A stretch of 41,388 nucleotides of DNA, from the NCBI RefSeq assembly GCF_022539665.2, contig NW_026712485.1:1-41388 (forward strand), in the 5' to 3' direction. The notes beneath the pieces were generated by a model. That model did no database searches and was not told where the DNA came from. It saw only the letters and a list, made by a program, of their open reading frames with translations. The DNA comes from Daphnia carinata (taxonomy: Eukaryota > Arthropoda > Branchiopoda > Diplostraca > Daphniidae). A program made the translations under genes and the position numbers. Below, one piece after another: positions 18,601 through 32,400 of the stretch (the stretch's first letter is position 1; each line of letters starts with the position of its first letter).

Positions 18601-21600
18601 TTGAATGTAGATATTGAAACTGATTCTATAACACTATATTCACATTGAATACACGTATATTTGATGCTGTTTGAATGTAGATATTGAAACTGATTCTATA
18701 ACACTATATTCACATTGAATACACGTATATTTCATGCTGTTTGAATGTAGATATTGAAACTGATTCTATAACACTATATTCACATTGAATACACGTATAT
18801 TTGATGCTGTTTGAATGTAGATATTGAAACTGATTCTATAACACTATATTCACATTGAATACACGTATATTTCATGCTGTTTGAATGTAGATATTGAAAC
18901 TGATTCTATAACACTATATTCACATTGAATACACGTATATTTGATGCTGTTTGAATGTAGATATTGAAACTGATTCTATAACACTATATTCACATTGAAT
19001 ACACGTATATTTCATGCTGTTTGAATGTAGATATTGAAACTGATTCTATAACACTATATTCACATTGAATACACGTATATTTCATGCTGTTTGAATGTAG
19101 ATATTGAAACTGATTCTATAACACTATATTCACATTGAATACACGTATATTTGATGCTGTTTGAATGTAGATATTGAAACTGATTCTATAACACTATATT
19201 CACATTGAATACACGTATATTTCATGCTGTTTGAATGTAGATATTGAAACTGATTCTATAACACTATATTCACATTGAATACACGTATATTTGATGCTGT
19301 TTGAATGTAGATATTGAAACTGATTCTATAACACTATATTCACATTGAATACACGTATATTTCATGCTGTTTGAATGTAGATATTGAAACTGATTCTATA
19401 ACACTATATTCACATTGAATACACGTATATTTGATGCTGTTTGAATGTAGATATTGAAACTGATTCTATAACACTATATTCACATTGAATACACGTATAT
19501 TTCATGCTGTTTGAATGTAGATATTGAAACTGATTCTATAACACTATATTCACATTGAATACACGTATATTTGATGCTGTTTGAATGTAGATATTGAAAC
19601 TGATTCTATAACACTATATTCACATTGAATACACGTATATTTCATGCTGTTTGAATGTAGATATTGAAACTGATTCTATAACACTATATTCACATTGAAT
19701 ACACGTATATTTGATGCTGTTTGAATGTAGATATTGAAACTGATTCTATAACACTATATTCACATTGAATACACGTATATTTGATGCTGTTTGAATGTAG
19801 ATATTGAAACTGATTCTATAACACTATATTCACATTGAATACACGTATATTTCATGCTGTTTGAATGTAGATATTGAAACTGATTCTATAACACTATATT
19901 CACATTGAATACACGTATATTTGATGCTGTTTGAATGTAGATATTGAAACTGATTCTATAACACTATATTCACATTGAATACACGTATATTTCATGCTGT
20001 TTGAATGTAGATATTGAAACTGATTCTATAACACTATATTCACATTGAATACACGTATATTTCATGCTGTTTGAATGTAGATATTGAAACTGACTGTCTT
20101 AACACTATATTCACTATATTCACATTGAATACACGTATATTTGATGCTGTTTGAATGTAGATATTGAAACTGATTCTATAACACTATATTCACATTGAAT
20201 ACACGTATATTTGATGCTGTTTGAATGTAGATATTGAAACTGATTCTATAACACTATATTCACATTGAATACACGTATATTTGATGCTGTTTGAATGTAG
20301 ATATTGAAACTGATTCTATAACACTATATTCACATTGAATACACGTATATTTCATGCTGTTTGAATGTAGATATTGAAACTGATTCTATAACACTATATT
20401 CACATTGAATACACGTATATTTCATGCTGTTTGAATGTAGATATTGAAACTGATTCTATAACACTATATTCACATTGAATACACGTATATTTCATGCTGT
20501 TTGAATGTAGATATTGAAACTGATTCTATAACACTATATTCACATTGAATACACGTATATTTGATGCTGTTTGAATGTAGATATTGAAACTGATTCTATA
20601 ACACTATATTCACATTGAATACACGTATATTTGATGCTGTTTGAATGTAGATATTGAAACTGATTCTATAACACTATATTCACATTGAATACACGTATAT
20701 TTCATGCTGTTTGAATGTAGATATTGAAACTGATTCTATAACACTATATTCACATTGAATACACGTATATTTGATGCTGTTTGAATGTAGATATTGAAAC
20801 TGATTCTATAACACTATATTCACATTGAATACACGTATATTTCATGCTGTTTGAATGTAGATATTGAAACTGATTCTATAACACTATATTCACATTGAAT
20901 ACACGTATATTTGATGCTGTTTGAATGTAGATATTGAAACTGATTCTATAACACTATATTCACATTGAATACACGTATATTTCATGCTGTTTGAATGTAG
21001 ATATTGAAACTGATTCTATAACACTATATTCACATTGAATACACGTATATTTGATGCTGTTTGAATGTAGATATTGAAACTGATTCTATAACACTATATT
21101 CACATTGAATACACGTATATTTCATGCTGTTTGAATGTAGATATTGAAACTGATTCTATAACACTATATTCACATTGAATACACGTATATTTGATGCTGT
21201 TTGAATGTAGATATTGAAACTGATTCTATAACACTATATTCACATTGAATACACGTATATTTCATGCTGTTTGAATGTAGATATTGAAACTGATTCTATA
21301 ACACTATATTCACATTGAATACACGTATATTTCATGCTGTTTGAATGTAGATATTGAAACTGATTCTATAACACTATATTCACATTGAATACACGTATAT
21401 TTGATGCTGTTTGAATGTAGATATTGAAACTGATTCTATAACACTATATTCACATTGAATACACGTATATTTCATGCTGTTTGAATGTAGATATTGAAAC
21501 TCACTGTCTTACACTATATTCACATTGAATACACGTATATTTGATGCTGTTTGAATGTAGATATTGAAACTGATTCTATAACACTATATTCACATTGAAT

Positions 21601-23298
21601 ACACGTATATTTCATGCTGTTTGAATGTAGATATTGAAACTGATTCTATAACACTATATTCACATTGAATACACGTATATTTCATGCTGTTTGAATGTAG
21701 ATATTGAAACTGATTCTATAACACTATATTCACATTGAATACACGTATATTTGATGCTGTTTGAATGTAGATATTGAAACTGATTCTATAACACTATATT
21801 CACATTGAATACACGTATATTTCATGCTGTTTGAATGTAGATATTGAAACTGATTCTATAACACTATATTCACATTGAATACACGTATATTTGATGCTGT
21901 TTGAATGTAGATATTGAAACTGATTCTATAACACTATATTCACATTGAATACACGTATATTTCATGCTGTTTGAATGTAGATATTGAAACTGATTCTATA
22001 ACACTATATTCACATTGAATACACGTATATTTCATGCTGTTTGAATGTAGATATTGAAACTCACTGTCTTACACTATATTCACATTGAATACACGTATAT
22101 TTGATGCTGTTTGAATGTAGATATTGAAACTGATTCTATAACACTATATTCACATTGAATACACGTATATTTCATGCTGTTTGAATGTAGATATTGAAAC
22201 TGATTCTATAACACTATATTCACATTGAATACACGTATATTTGATGCTGTTTGAATGTAGATATTGAAACTGATTCTATAACACTATATTCACATTGAAT
22301 ACACGTATATTTCATGCTGTTTGAATGTAGATATTGAAACTGATTCTATAACACTATATTCACATTGAATACACGTATATTTCATGCTGTTTGAATGTAG
22401 ATATTGAAACTGATTCTATAACACTATATTCACATTGAATACACGTATATTTCATGCTGTTTGAATGTAGATATTGAAACTGATTCTATAACACTATATT
22501 CACATTGAATACACGTATATTTCATGCTGTTTGAATGTAGATATTGAAACTCACTGTCTTACACTATATTCACATTGAATACACGTATATTAGATGCTGT
22601 TTGAATGTAGATATTGAAACTGATTCTATAACACTATATTCACATTGAATACACGTATATTTGATGCTGTTTGAATGTAGATATTGAAACTGATTCTATA
22701 ACACTATATTCACATTGAATACACGTATATTTCATGCTGTTTGAATGTAGATATTGAAACTGATTCTATAACACTATATTCACATTGAATACACGTATAT
22801 TTCATGCTGTTTGAATGTAGATATTGAAACTGATTCTATAACACTATATTCACATTGAATACACGTATATTTCATGCTGTTTGAATGTAGATATTGAAAC
22901 TGATTCTATAACACTATATTCACATTGAATACACGTATATTTCATGCTGTTTGAATGTAGATATTGAAACTGATTCTATAACACTATATTCACATTGAAT
23001 ACACGTATATTTGATGCTGTTTGAATGTAGATATTGAAACTGATTCTATAACACTATATTCACATTGAATACACGTATATGCTGTTTGAATTAGATGAAA
23101 CTGATTTTAACACTATATTCACATTATACAGTATATTTTCTGTTTGAATGTAGATAATTCACATTGAATACACGTATATTTGATGCTGTTTGAATGACTA
23201 TATTCAAAACTTTGAATACAGTCCTATTTCTGAATGTAGATATCCTATAATCTCACTCGGCATCAGTCACTATATTCACATTAGAAATAGTCCTATTT
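15651..23298 (+). repeat. Satellite array 1: 70-bp unit, about 108 copies, highly homogeneous
   Basis: The unit of exactly 70 bp runs TT(C/G)ATGCTGTTTGAATG ... ATTCACATTGAATACACGTATAT. From 15721 to about 23075 the period is kept without gaps except one 80-bp unit at 20061-20140. The main variation is one C/G position per unit. A few units carry CACTGTCTT in place of GATTCTATA (17571, 21501, 22061 and 22551, with a TGACTGTCTT form at 20091). Units at both edges (15651-15720 and 23075-23298) are diverged, the usual result of unequal crossing-over in the core. No coding capacity is supported. Confidence 0.97.
16561..18660 (+). repeat. Higher-order duplication of 15 satellite units (2 x 1050 bp)
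   Basis: Reading the C/G variant at the third base of each unit gives GGGCCCCCGCCCGCC for 16561-17610 and the identical 15-letter order for 17611-18660. The last unit of the first block carries CACTGTCTT and the last unit of the second does not. A block duplication of 1050 bp by unequal exchange explains the order. Confidence 0.75.
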
Positions 23299-23320
23299 AT
23301 TTTATTTTATTTTGTTCCAG

Positions 23321-23775
23321 ATAGGAAACGATATGCCTCAATCCGGTAGGCAACATATTGCGTAAGAGCGTCGGCTTATATCCATTTCTCTTTGTAAAAA
23401 GCCGATAATGTTAACTCATAACTTACCGATATGCTACCGATATGGTAAGACTTGCTTGTTATTCGTTGCTGATAGTTGTATGAGCAAGTACAACATGGGT
23501 GCAACTGGAAAAGTTATTTATGCACTAAAAAGTAAGAAAAATTTAATAAATATTTCTGGTGTGGCCGTTGTAGTATTTTATTAAATGAACTATATTAGAT
23601 ATAACATATTTAATGGTCCCCTGCAATTGAAATTAAAATAGGTTAAAAGATAAATATTTGGTGAACCATTTAAGTTATGAATTAACACCATCGACTTTTT
23701 ACAAAGGGAAATGGATATAAGCCGACGCTCTTACGCAATATGTTGCCTACCGGATTGGAGGCATATCGTTCCTAT
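23321..23775. mobile_element. Foldback/MITE-like element, 455 bp with 105-bp terminal inverted repeats
   Basis: Bases 23321-23425 and 23671-23775 are inverted copies, about 90 percent identical by eye, differing by two 1-base indels near the ends and scattered substitutions. The outer ends read ATAGGAAACG and ATAGGAACG. The TA next to GGAA on both sides would be compatible with a TA target duplication. The 245-bp centre has no open frame. The left flank is decayed satellite with a TTTTA-rich stretch. The right flank is the 3' end of Helitron-like copy 2. The superfamily is not determined. Confidence 0.7.
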
Positions 23776-23776
23776 A

Positions 23777-26700
23777 GTATATGGCGGCCCGTCCCAGGAC
23801 GGTAATAGGTGAATTCTAGTATTTAGTGTCTGCACTTCGTTTTCTCTCGTCCTGTAGGCAAGCCCCCCCCCCCCCAATTTCCGGCCTCGATTCGCGATTT
23901 TCCGTCTATCTGCGTTTTCATCCTGCATGCAGTTTTACTCCAGTTCGTTTAACTTCGAAAGAAAAAATGTTTAAGCACTTGCCGGTGGCAGTTGGAAATG
24001 TGTTTCAGGTTGTCGAACCCTACTCCAGGTATTTCAATGTCACGCTATTCCTATTCGATCAATGGTAGGAGGGACGAAAAAGGGGTAGGCAAAATGTTAA
24101 GCCTATCGCTAGTGCCAGTTGTAGTTTTTGCTATTTTTGTGTTATCAATCCTTACACAACCTTTCCATTGCTATCTGGTGATGGGTCACGCATGAATCGG
24201 CAAACAAACGTTCATTCGTCAGTTGTATAACAGCGTTGATTTAGCATTACGCTAATGAAATCGCAAACGTTTCGGGTTTAAATCGTACTCATTGAATGAA
24301 TTCTCCTTCTCATATATGACCAATTTCCGGAATCCACTGTCAATTACCAATTTTAGTCAGGAGCGTAAACGTTATCTGAAACATTACTGCAATAATCAAA
24401 AATTAAATGAGAATACTGGATGGTGTTACTTGCTCGATTGTGAACCTTGTTGAAAGATACGACATTCAAGAGCTTGCAGCTGCATGTTAAACTCGTTGAC
24501 TGCTCAATGCACATCAGACTTAAGATATCGTTTCTCTAGAATGCATAATAGTTCCAGAAGATTTAATGTTTCTGTCGTGTAATCGAAAACAAAGTGTGAT
24601 TGTAAAATTTTCAGCGAGCACATGAACATAATGTGAGACTTGTTGATATGAAGTTGTAACTGAATTTGCATATTTCAGAAATTGGCCATTAATTCCCAAA
24701 TACAGGCATTGACCTGTTATTGAACTATAACATCATTGTTAAAATGGAGTAGAACTGGAGATGCAGCTCGTTAAGTTAAAAAAAATTTTATAAATTTTTT
24801 TAAAGAATTATCATTCAATAAGGAACCTGTTCAATAATAAATATTGCAAGCTTTAAGTCAAGTGTGATTTGTTGTGTGCTTCGAACCTGTGACATTTCTT
24901 TTGGTTGATCAGCAGTCGATCCTCGCGCAGCTTTTCACTTTCAAAGTTGCGAATGAAACTATGCTTCTGAAATTTGCACAATGCAACTCAAATATATGCT
25001 ACACCAGTTCACCATTCAGTGTTTCACCATTCAGCGTTCAGATTAAGCCACCGTCTTCTTTTAATTTTAACAACAGCAAAGGAGTGAAAGAAATATAGTA
25101 ACGCATGTTAAATTAGAACTGAAATGATCAACGCAGAGCCCTTTCATCCGGCAGACGTTAAAAAAACTGAATGTTGTTGGTTGAAAGTAGTACTTGGTGA
25201 ATGGTATGATTTGCATATTTCAATGAGCTACTTGTTGACAAATAAGCACTGAAAGCTTCATGACATATGAGACTGGTTGAGTGCTTTGCGCGTGTGAGCT
25301 TCACATTTGTTGTATTTTAGTTGTGGTTTAAATTAGCTTAGCTTTAGGCATCATTTTGGGCGAGCACGACGTCAAAGAAAACTGTAGTCACCTGGTTGAA
25401 AACGCAGCTCTTAACTTCGAAAATTGCAAATGGAGTGTGCCTGTGAAAATTGCAGCATGCAAGTCAACGAATTCTTCATCTGTAAACATGAGAAAATGTG
25501 TGATCTTCAAATTAAGAAACGGTATGTTTTTTTAAACGCAAACAACAGCCAAAACGGTAAACCAAAACCACAAGTTATGTTGAAAAAGAACTGAAGCAAA
25601 AGTGTATATCCCCTTAACCTGGATGGGTTGAAAACGTTAAACGCCGTTGTTTGAGAGTGGTGGAACTCGCTGTATGCCAACATCTGCACGCTTCAGTGTG
25701 GCACCTGTTAACAAATAACTACTGAAAGCTTTGAATAAACCGTGACTTGTTGAATGCTTGTCACCTGTGAGTTTGGTATTTCTTGTAGTCCATCAGCAGT
25801 CCATTCTCGAGTAGCTCTTCAGTTTCAAAGTTGCAAATGAAGTCGGCCTGTAAAATTTGCAGAATATAAACCAATGAATGCTTCATCTGTAAACGTGAGA
25901 AAATTTGTGATCTTCAAATAAAGAAGCCACAATGTCTTTATGTAAACGCATACTAACAGCCAAAATTGGTAAACAAAAGAACCAACACATTTTAAAATAC
26001 AATTGATGTGGAAATGAAGAGCCCATCACCTGAAATGTGTGGGAAAAGTTACACACCATAGGTTAAGAGTGGTAGGACTTGTTGAACCTCAACATCTGCC
26101 CGTATCGATGAGGTATCTAATTACAAATAAACATTGAAAGATTTACTTCAAACGTTACTTATCGAGTGCTGTCTACTTAAAAGGATGATATTTCTTTTAA
26201 TGTACCAGCAGTCCATCCTAACCTAGCTTTTCCCTCTCGGAGTTGCAAATGAAGCGTGTCTGCTAAATTTGCAGATTGCAATTCAATGGAATGCTTGTAA
26301 ACGGGAAAATGTGAGGTTTTTCGATAAAGCCACAGTCTGTTTGTAAATTAAGACAGCAAAGCAGTGCAAAAAAACATAAATGCACGTTAAAATAGAACTG
26401 AAGCAAAAAATGCTAAGCCCTTTCAACCGGAAGGTGTTGAAAAAAACTGGATTCTGAGAGTATTACTTGTTGAGTACTTTAAACGTGAATGTTTGAATGA
26501 GCTACCTGTTGACAAATAAACCCCGAGAGCTTTAAGTCGTATGCGACTGGTTTAGTGCTTTGAACCGGTGAATCTCACATACGTTGTAGTTCAGTAGGAG
26601 TTTAGTTTGCTCAGACGGAAAGAAAAACCATTATCACTTGGTTAAAACTGTTATTATACCAGGTTGAACACGCGTTCTAAAGAAATGTGCTAACAGAAAT

Positions 26701-29470
26701 TGGTCACCCTAGTCAGTTATTAACAGCTGAATATGCAGAGCCCTTTCGTCTGGAAGATGTTGAAAAAGTTAAACGCCGTTGGTTTAGAGTGGTGGAATTT
26801 GTCGAATGCCCGCTTCAATGGGGCCCTTGTTGACAAATAACCACTGAAAGCTTTAAATAAAACTTGACTTGTTGAATGCTTCATACCTGTGCGTTTGGTA
26901 TTTCTTTTGATTGATCAGCAGCCCATCCTCGCGTAGTAGTTCACTTTCAAAGTGGCAAATGAAATGTGCCTGAGAAATTTGCAGAATGAAAGTAAGAGAA
27001 TACTTCCTGTAAATATTGAAAAATTTGGGTAATTCAGTTGAAGCCAAACTGTCTTTTTGTAAACGTAAACAACGGTCAATTTGTTTACCAAAACATAAAC
27101 ACGTGTTGAATAAGAACTGAAGTGGTGGTGCAGAGCCAGTTCAACTGGAACAGGGTGACAAAGTTAAATACTGCATGTTGTGGGTGGTGGTTCTTGTTGA
27201 ATGCTAATATCTGCAGGTTTGATGAGGTACCTGTTGAGAAATAAAAATTGAATTCTTTAAATCAAACATGTCATGCTATGCTTATTACATAAAATATAAC
27301 TTACCGAGTGCTGTTCACCTATGAGGTTCACATTGCTTTTAGTTGACCAGATGTAAGCGGGAAGAAATTTGTGATCTTCAGATGAAGCCATTGTCTTTCT
27401 GTGAATGTAAGCAATAGCCAATTAGTCAAAGACAAATTTTAAAATAACTTTGAGGTAGAAATGCAGAGCCCTTTCAACTGTATGAGGTTGAAAAAATTAA
27501 ACACAGTTAATTTGGGGGTGATGAATATAGTTGAACGCTACCATCTGCAAGTGAGTCATGCTGATTTGAATGTAAGATGTTACCTATTTAAATGTGGAGG
27601 AAGAGGATAAAATTTTTCACAGCAATATATATATCCAGAGGCTTTCTTTTCGGCGAGCTGGGAGACATTCAACCATACTATTGTCCAATAAATTATCACC
27701 TGTTCAAATGAAAACCACGTTAAAAAATAAGAAATGTAGAATGTTTGAAAGAAATGTGTTACAAGAAATAGCTTATCCCAGTTAAAATATGACAGCAGGA
27801 CGTTTTTGTGTACAATGAGTTGGCTGAATGTCGGCTCAATTTCGTCTGACGACAATGTGTCAACGATGGTGGAAACGGATAGAAAAATGCGGTGGTTTGG
27901 AATGACTAATTAAAGGGAAAACGGGAAAAGGCAAAAGGGTAAGCCGAGCCGGCGGCAGGTCGAACTTTTCTCAGGTATTCGGAACCTTTTCGAAGGTAGT
28001 CGAACCTAAATAAAATAAAACTAATGCGGCTCAAGGAATGCTTCAAATTTGATAAAATTCGTGTGATTATGAAGAAGCCACACTGCCTTTTAGTAAACAG
28101 AAACAATACTCTATTTGCTTACCTAACCATCAACACATGTTGAACAAGAACTGAAATGGAAGTGCAGAGCCTGTTCACTTGGAATGTTAACAAAGTTCAA
28201 CACTGGTGGTTATGGATGGTTGTTGTTGTTGTATGCTAATACCTGCAGGTTTCCTGAAGTACCTGTTGACAAATAAATATTGAAAGGTTAGAGTCATACA
28301 CGTCTTGCTAAGCTTTATGTTAAACATTAGTTATCGAGTGTTGTATACCAATGAGGTGACATTGCTTTCAGTTGCTCAGATGTAAGCGAAAAAATCTGTG
28401 ATCTTCAGCTGTAGCCACTATCTTTCTGTAAATGTAAAAGGCAGCCAATTAGTCAACTGAAGCATCGATACATTTTAAAATAGAATTAAAATAGGGAGGC
28501 AGAGCACTTTCACTTGGACGTTGTTGGAAAAGTTGAACAAAATAACTTTAGGGTGATGAACTACTTACTTCTGCAAATGAGTCATAAATATTTGAATGTA
28601 TCATGTTACCTATTAAAATGTGCAGGAAAGGAATACATTTCTTCACTGCAATACATCAAATGGCTTTATTTTTGAGCGAGCTGAGATTAACCAGCTCACA
28701 CTAAACCACACTACTACTGTCCAATAAATTATCACCTGTTCATCGTAAAGTAAAAATTAGGTTGCAAATCAGATATGCAGATTTTTATAAATGTGTTCTA
28801 TTAAATCGCTTACCCCAATTAAGATATCACAGCAGAAAGTTTTGTGTTGTTTGTTGTTTAAATCACGGTGGCTGTTTTTCGTCTGACGCCAATGTGTCAA
28901 TGATAGTGGAAACGAATTGCTAAAATGCGGAATGCGAAGGTTGGGAATGACTAATTAAAGGGAAAAGTGGAAACGAAATAAAAGGTTAAGCTTACCCCGC
29001 GGCAGGTCGAACCTTTTCCCAGGTAGTCGAACCTTTTCTCAGGTAGTCGAACCCTTTTTCAGGTAGTCGAACCTTTTTCCAGGTAGAAAAAAGCACGTGA
29101 TGTCAACACCACCAATGGCAAAAGGGATACCGAAAGGAAAAGAAAATGTTAAGCCTTGCCAAAGGCAGTTTAAACCTTTTTTTTTTCAGGTAGTCGAACC
29201 TCTTTCCAGGTAGAAAAAAGCACGTGATGTCACAACGACCAATGAAAAAACGGATGGCGAAATGAAAGGAAAAAGTTAAGCCTTGCCAAAGGCAGTTTAA
29301 ACCTTTTTTCAGGTAGTCGAAACTTTTAGCAGGTAGAAAAACGACACGTGACTGCTCGCGAACCAATGACGGCGTGCGCACGCCGTTAGGTTTTTCGGAC
29401 AAACACACAGACAGATACACAAACAAACTCCTCCCACAAATAGACCTTTGGCTTTTATAAAGATAGTAGA
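23777..29470 (-). mobile_element. Helitron-like non-autonomous element, copy 2 (inverted)
   Basis: This is the reverse complement of 6984-12686. The length difference (23777-29473 against 6981-12686, 5697 against 5706 bp) is fully explained by two homopolymers: the G run (13 against 26) and an A run (10 T at 29177-29186 against 6 A at about 7267). Only a handful of substitutions were noticed, for example one at about 27593. The 5' end (29470) abuts satellite (TATTCACATTG) with host A before TC on the element strand. The 3' end (23777) abuts the foldback element. All internal repeats of copy 1 are present in mirror order: for internal bases 7270-12574, mirror position equals 36450 minus the copy 1 position. 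Confidence 0.7.
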
Positions 29471-29473
29471 TAT

Positions 29474-32400
29474 TCACATTGAATACACGTATAGGATACT
29501 GTTTGAATGTAGATGTTGAAACTCACTGTATCACACTATATTCACATTGAATACACGTATATTTGATGCTGTTTGAATGTACATCATGAAACTGATTGTA
29601 TAACACTATATTCACATTGAATACACGTATATTTGAAACTGTTTGAATGTAGATATGAAACTGATTGTATAACACTATATTCACATTGAATACACGTATA
29701 TTTGATACTGTTTGAATGTACATCATAAAACTGATTCTATAACACTATATTCAAATCGAATACACGTATATTTGATGCTGTTTGAATGTAGATATTGAAA
29801 CTCACTGTATCACACTATATTCACATTGAATACACGTATATTTGATGCTGTTTGAATGTACATTATGAAACTGATTCTATAACACTATATTCACATTGAA
29901 TACACGTATATTTCATGCTGTTTGAATGTTGATATTGAAACTCAAAAATATTTGATGCTGTTTGAATGTAGATATTGAAACTCACTGTATCACACTATAT
30001 TCACATTGAATACACGTATATTTGATGCTGTTTGAATGTAGATATTGAAACTCACTGTATCACACTATATTCACATTGAATACATGTATATTTGATGCTG
30101 TTTGAATGTACATCATGAAACTGATTGTATCACACTATATTCACATTGAATACACGTATATTTGATGCTGTTTGAATGTACATATTGAAACTGATTCTAT
30201 AACACTATATTCACATTGAATACACGTATATTTCATGCTGTTTGAATGTAGATATTGAAACTCACTGTATCACACTATATTCACATTGAATACACGTATA
30301 TTTGATGCTGTTTGAATGTACATCATGAAACTGATTGTATAACACTATATTCACATTGAATACACGTATATTTGATGCTGTTTGAATGTAGATATTGAAA
30401 CTCACTGTATCACACTATATTCACATTGAATACACGTATATTTGATGCTGTTTGAATGTAGATATTGAAACTCACTGTATCACACTATATTCACATTGAA
30501 TACACGTATATTTGATGCTGTTTGAATGTAGATATTGAAACTGATTCTATAACACTATATTCACATTGAATACACGTATATTTGATGCTGTTTGAATGTA
30601 GATATTGAAACTCACTGTATCACACTATATTCACATTGAATACACGTATATTTGATGCTGTTTGAATGTAGATATTGAAACTCACTGTATCACACTATAT
30701 TCACATTGAATACACGTATATTTGATACTGTTTGAATGTACATCATAAAACTGATTCTATAACACTATATTCAAATCGAATACACGTATATTTGATGCTG
30801 TTTGAATGTAGATATTGAAACTCACTGTATCACACTATATTCACATTGAATACACGTATATTTGATGCTGTTTGAATGTAGATATTGAAACTGATTCTAT
30901 TACACTATATTCACATTGAATACACGTATATTTGATGCTGTTTGAATGTAGATATTGAAACTGATTGTATAACACTATATTCACATTGAATACACGTATA
31001 TTTCATACTGTTTGAATGTAGATATTGAAACTGATTCTATAACACTATATTCACATTGAATACACGTATATTTGATGCTGTTTGAATGTAGATATTGAAA
31101 CTCATTGTATAACACTATATTCACATTGAATACACGTATATTTGATGCTGTTTGAATGTAGATATTGAAACTCACTGTATCACACTATATTCACATTGAA
31201 TACACGTATATTTGATGCTGTTTGAATGTAGATATTGAAACTCACTGTATCACACTATATTCACATTGAATACACGTATATTTGATGCTGTTTGAATGTA
31301 GATATTGAAACTCACTGTATCACACTATATTCACATTGAATACACGTATATTTGATGCTGTTTGAATGTAGATATTGAAACTCACTGTATCACACTATAT
31401 TCACATTGAATACACGTATATTTGAAGCTGTTTGAATGTAGATCATGAAACTGATTCTATAACACTATATTCACATTGAATACACGTATATTTGATGCTG
31501 TTTGAATGTAGATATTGAAACTCACTGTGTCACACTATATTCACATTGAATAGACGTATATTTGATGCTGTTTGAATGTAGATAATGAAACTGCTTCTAT
31601 AACACTATATTCACATTGAATACACGTATATTTGATGCTGTTTGAATGTAGATCATGAAACTGATTCTATAACAATATATTCACATTGAATACACGTATA
31701 TTTGATGCTGTTTGAATGTAGATATTGAAAATCACTGTATCACACTATATTCACATTGAATACACGTATATTTGATGCTGTTTGAATGTAGATCATGAAA
31801 CTGATTCTATAACACGATATTCACATTGAATACACGTATATTTGATGCTGTTTGAATGTAGATCATGAAACTGATTCTATAACACTATATTCACATTGAA
31901 TACACGTATATTTGATGCTGTTTGAATGTAGATCATGAAACTCATTCTATAACACTATATTCACATTGAATACACGTATATTTGATGCTGTTTGAATGTA
32001 GATATTGAAACTCACTGTATCATACTATATTCACATTGAATACACGTATATTTGATGCTGTTTGAATGTAGATATTGAAACTGATTCTATAACACTATAT
32101 TCACATTGAATACACGTATATTTGATGCTGTTTGAATGTAGATATTGAAACTCACTGTATCACACTATATTCACATTGAATACACGTATATTTGATGCTG
32201 TTTGAATGTAGATATTGAAACTCATGTATCATACTATATTCACATTGAATACACGTATATTTGATGCTGTTTGAATGTAGATCATGAAACTGACTCTATA
32301 ACACTATATTCACATTGAATACACGTATATTTGATGCTGTTTGAATGTAGATATTGAAACTGATTCTATAACACTATATTCACATTGAATACACGTATAT

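Noticed and set aside
23992-24195. 67-codon frame conserved in both Helitron-like copies (also 12255-12458)
   Set aside because: Its conservation only reflects the near identity of the copies. The frame is short, and no coding signature can be shown from two recent duplicates.
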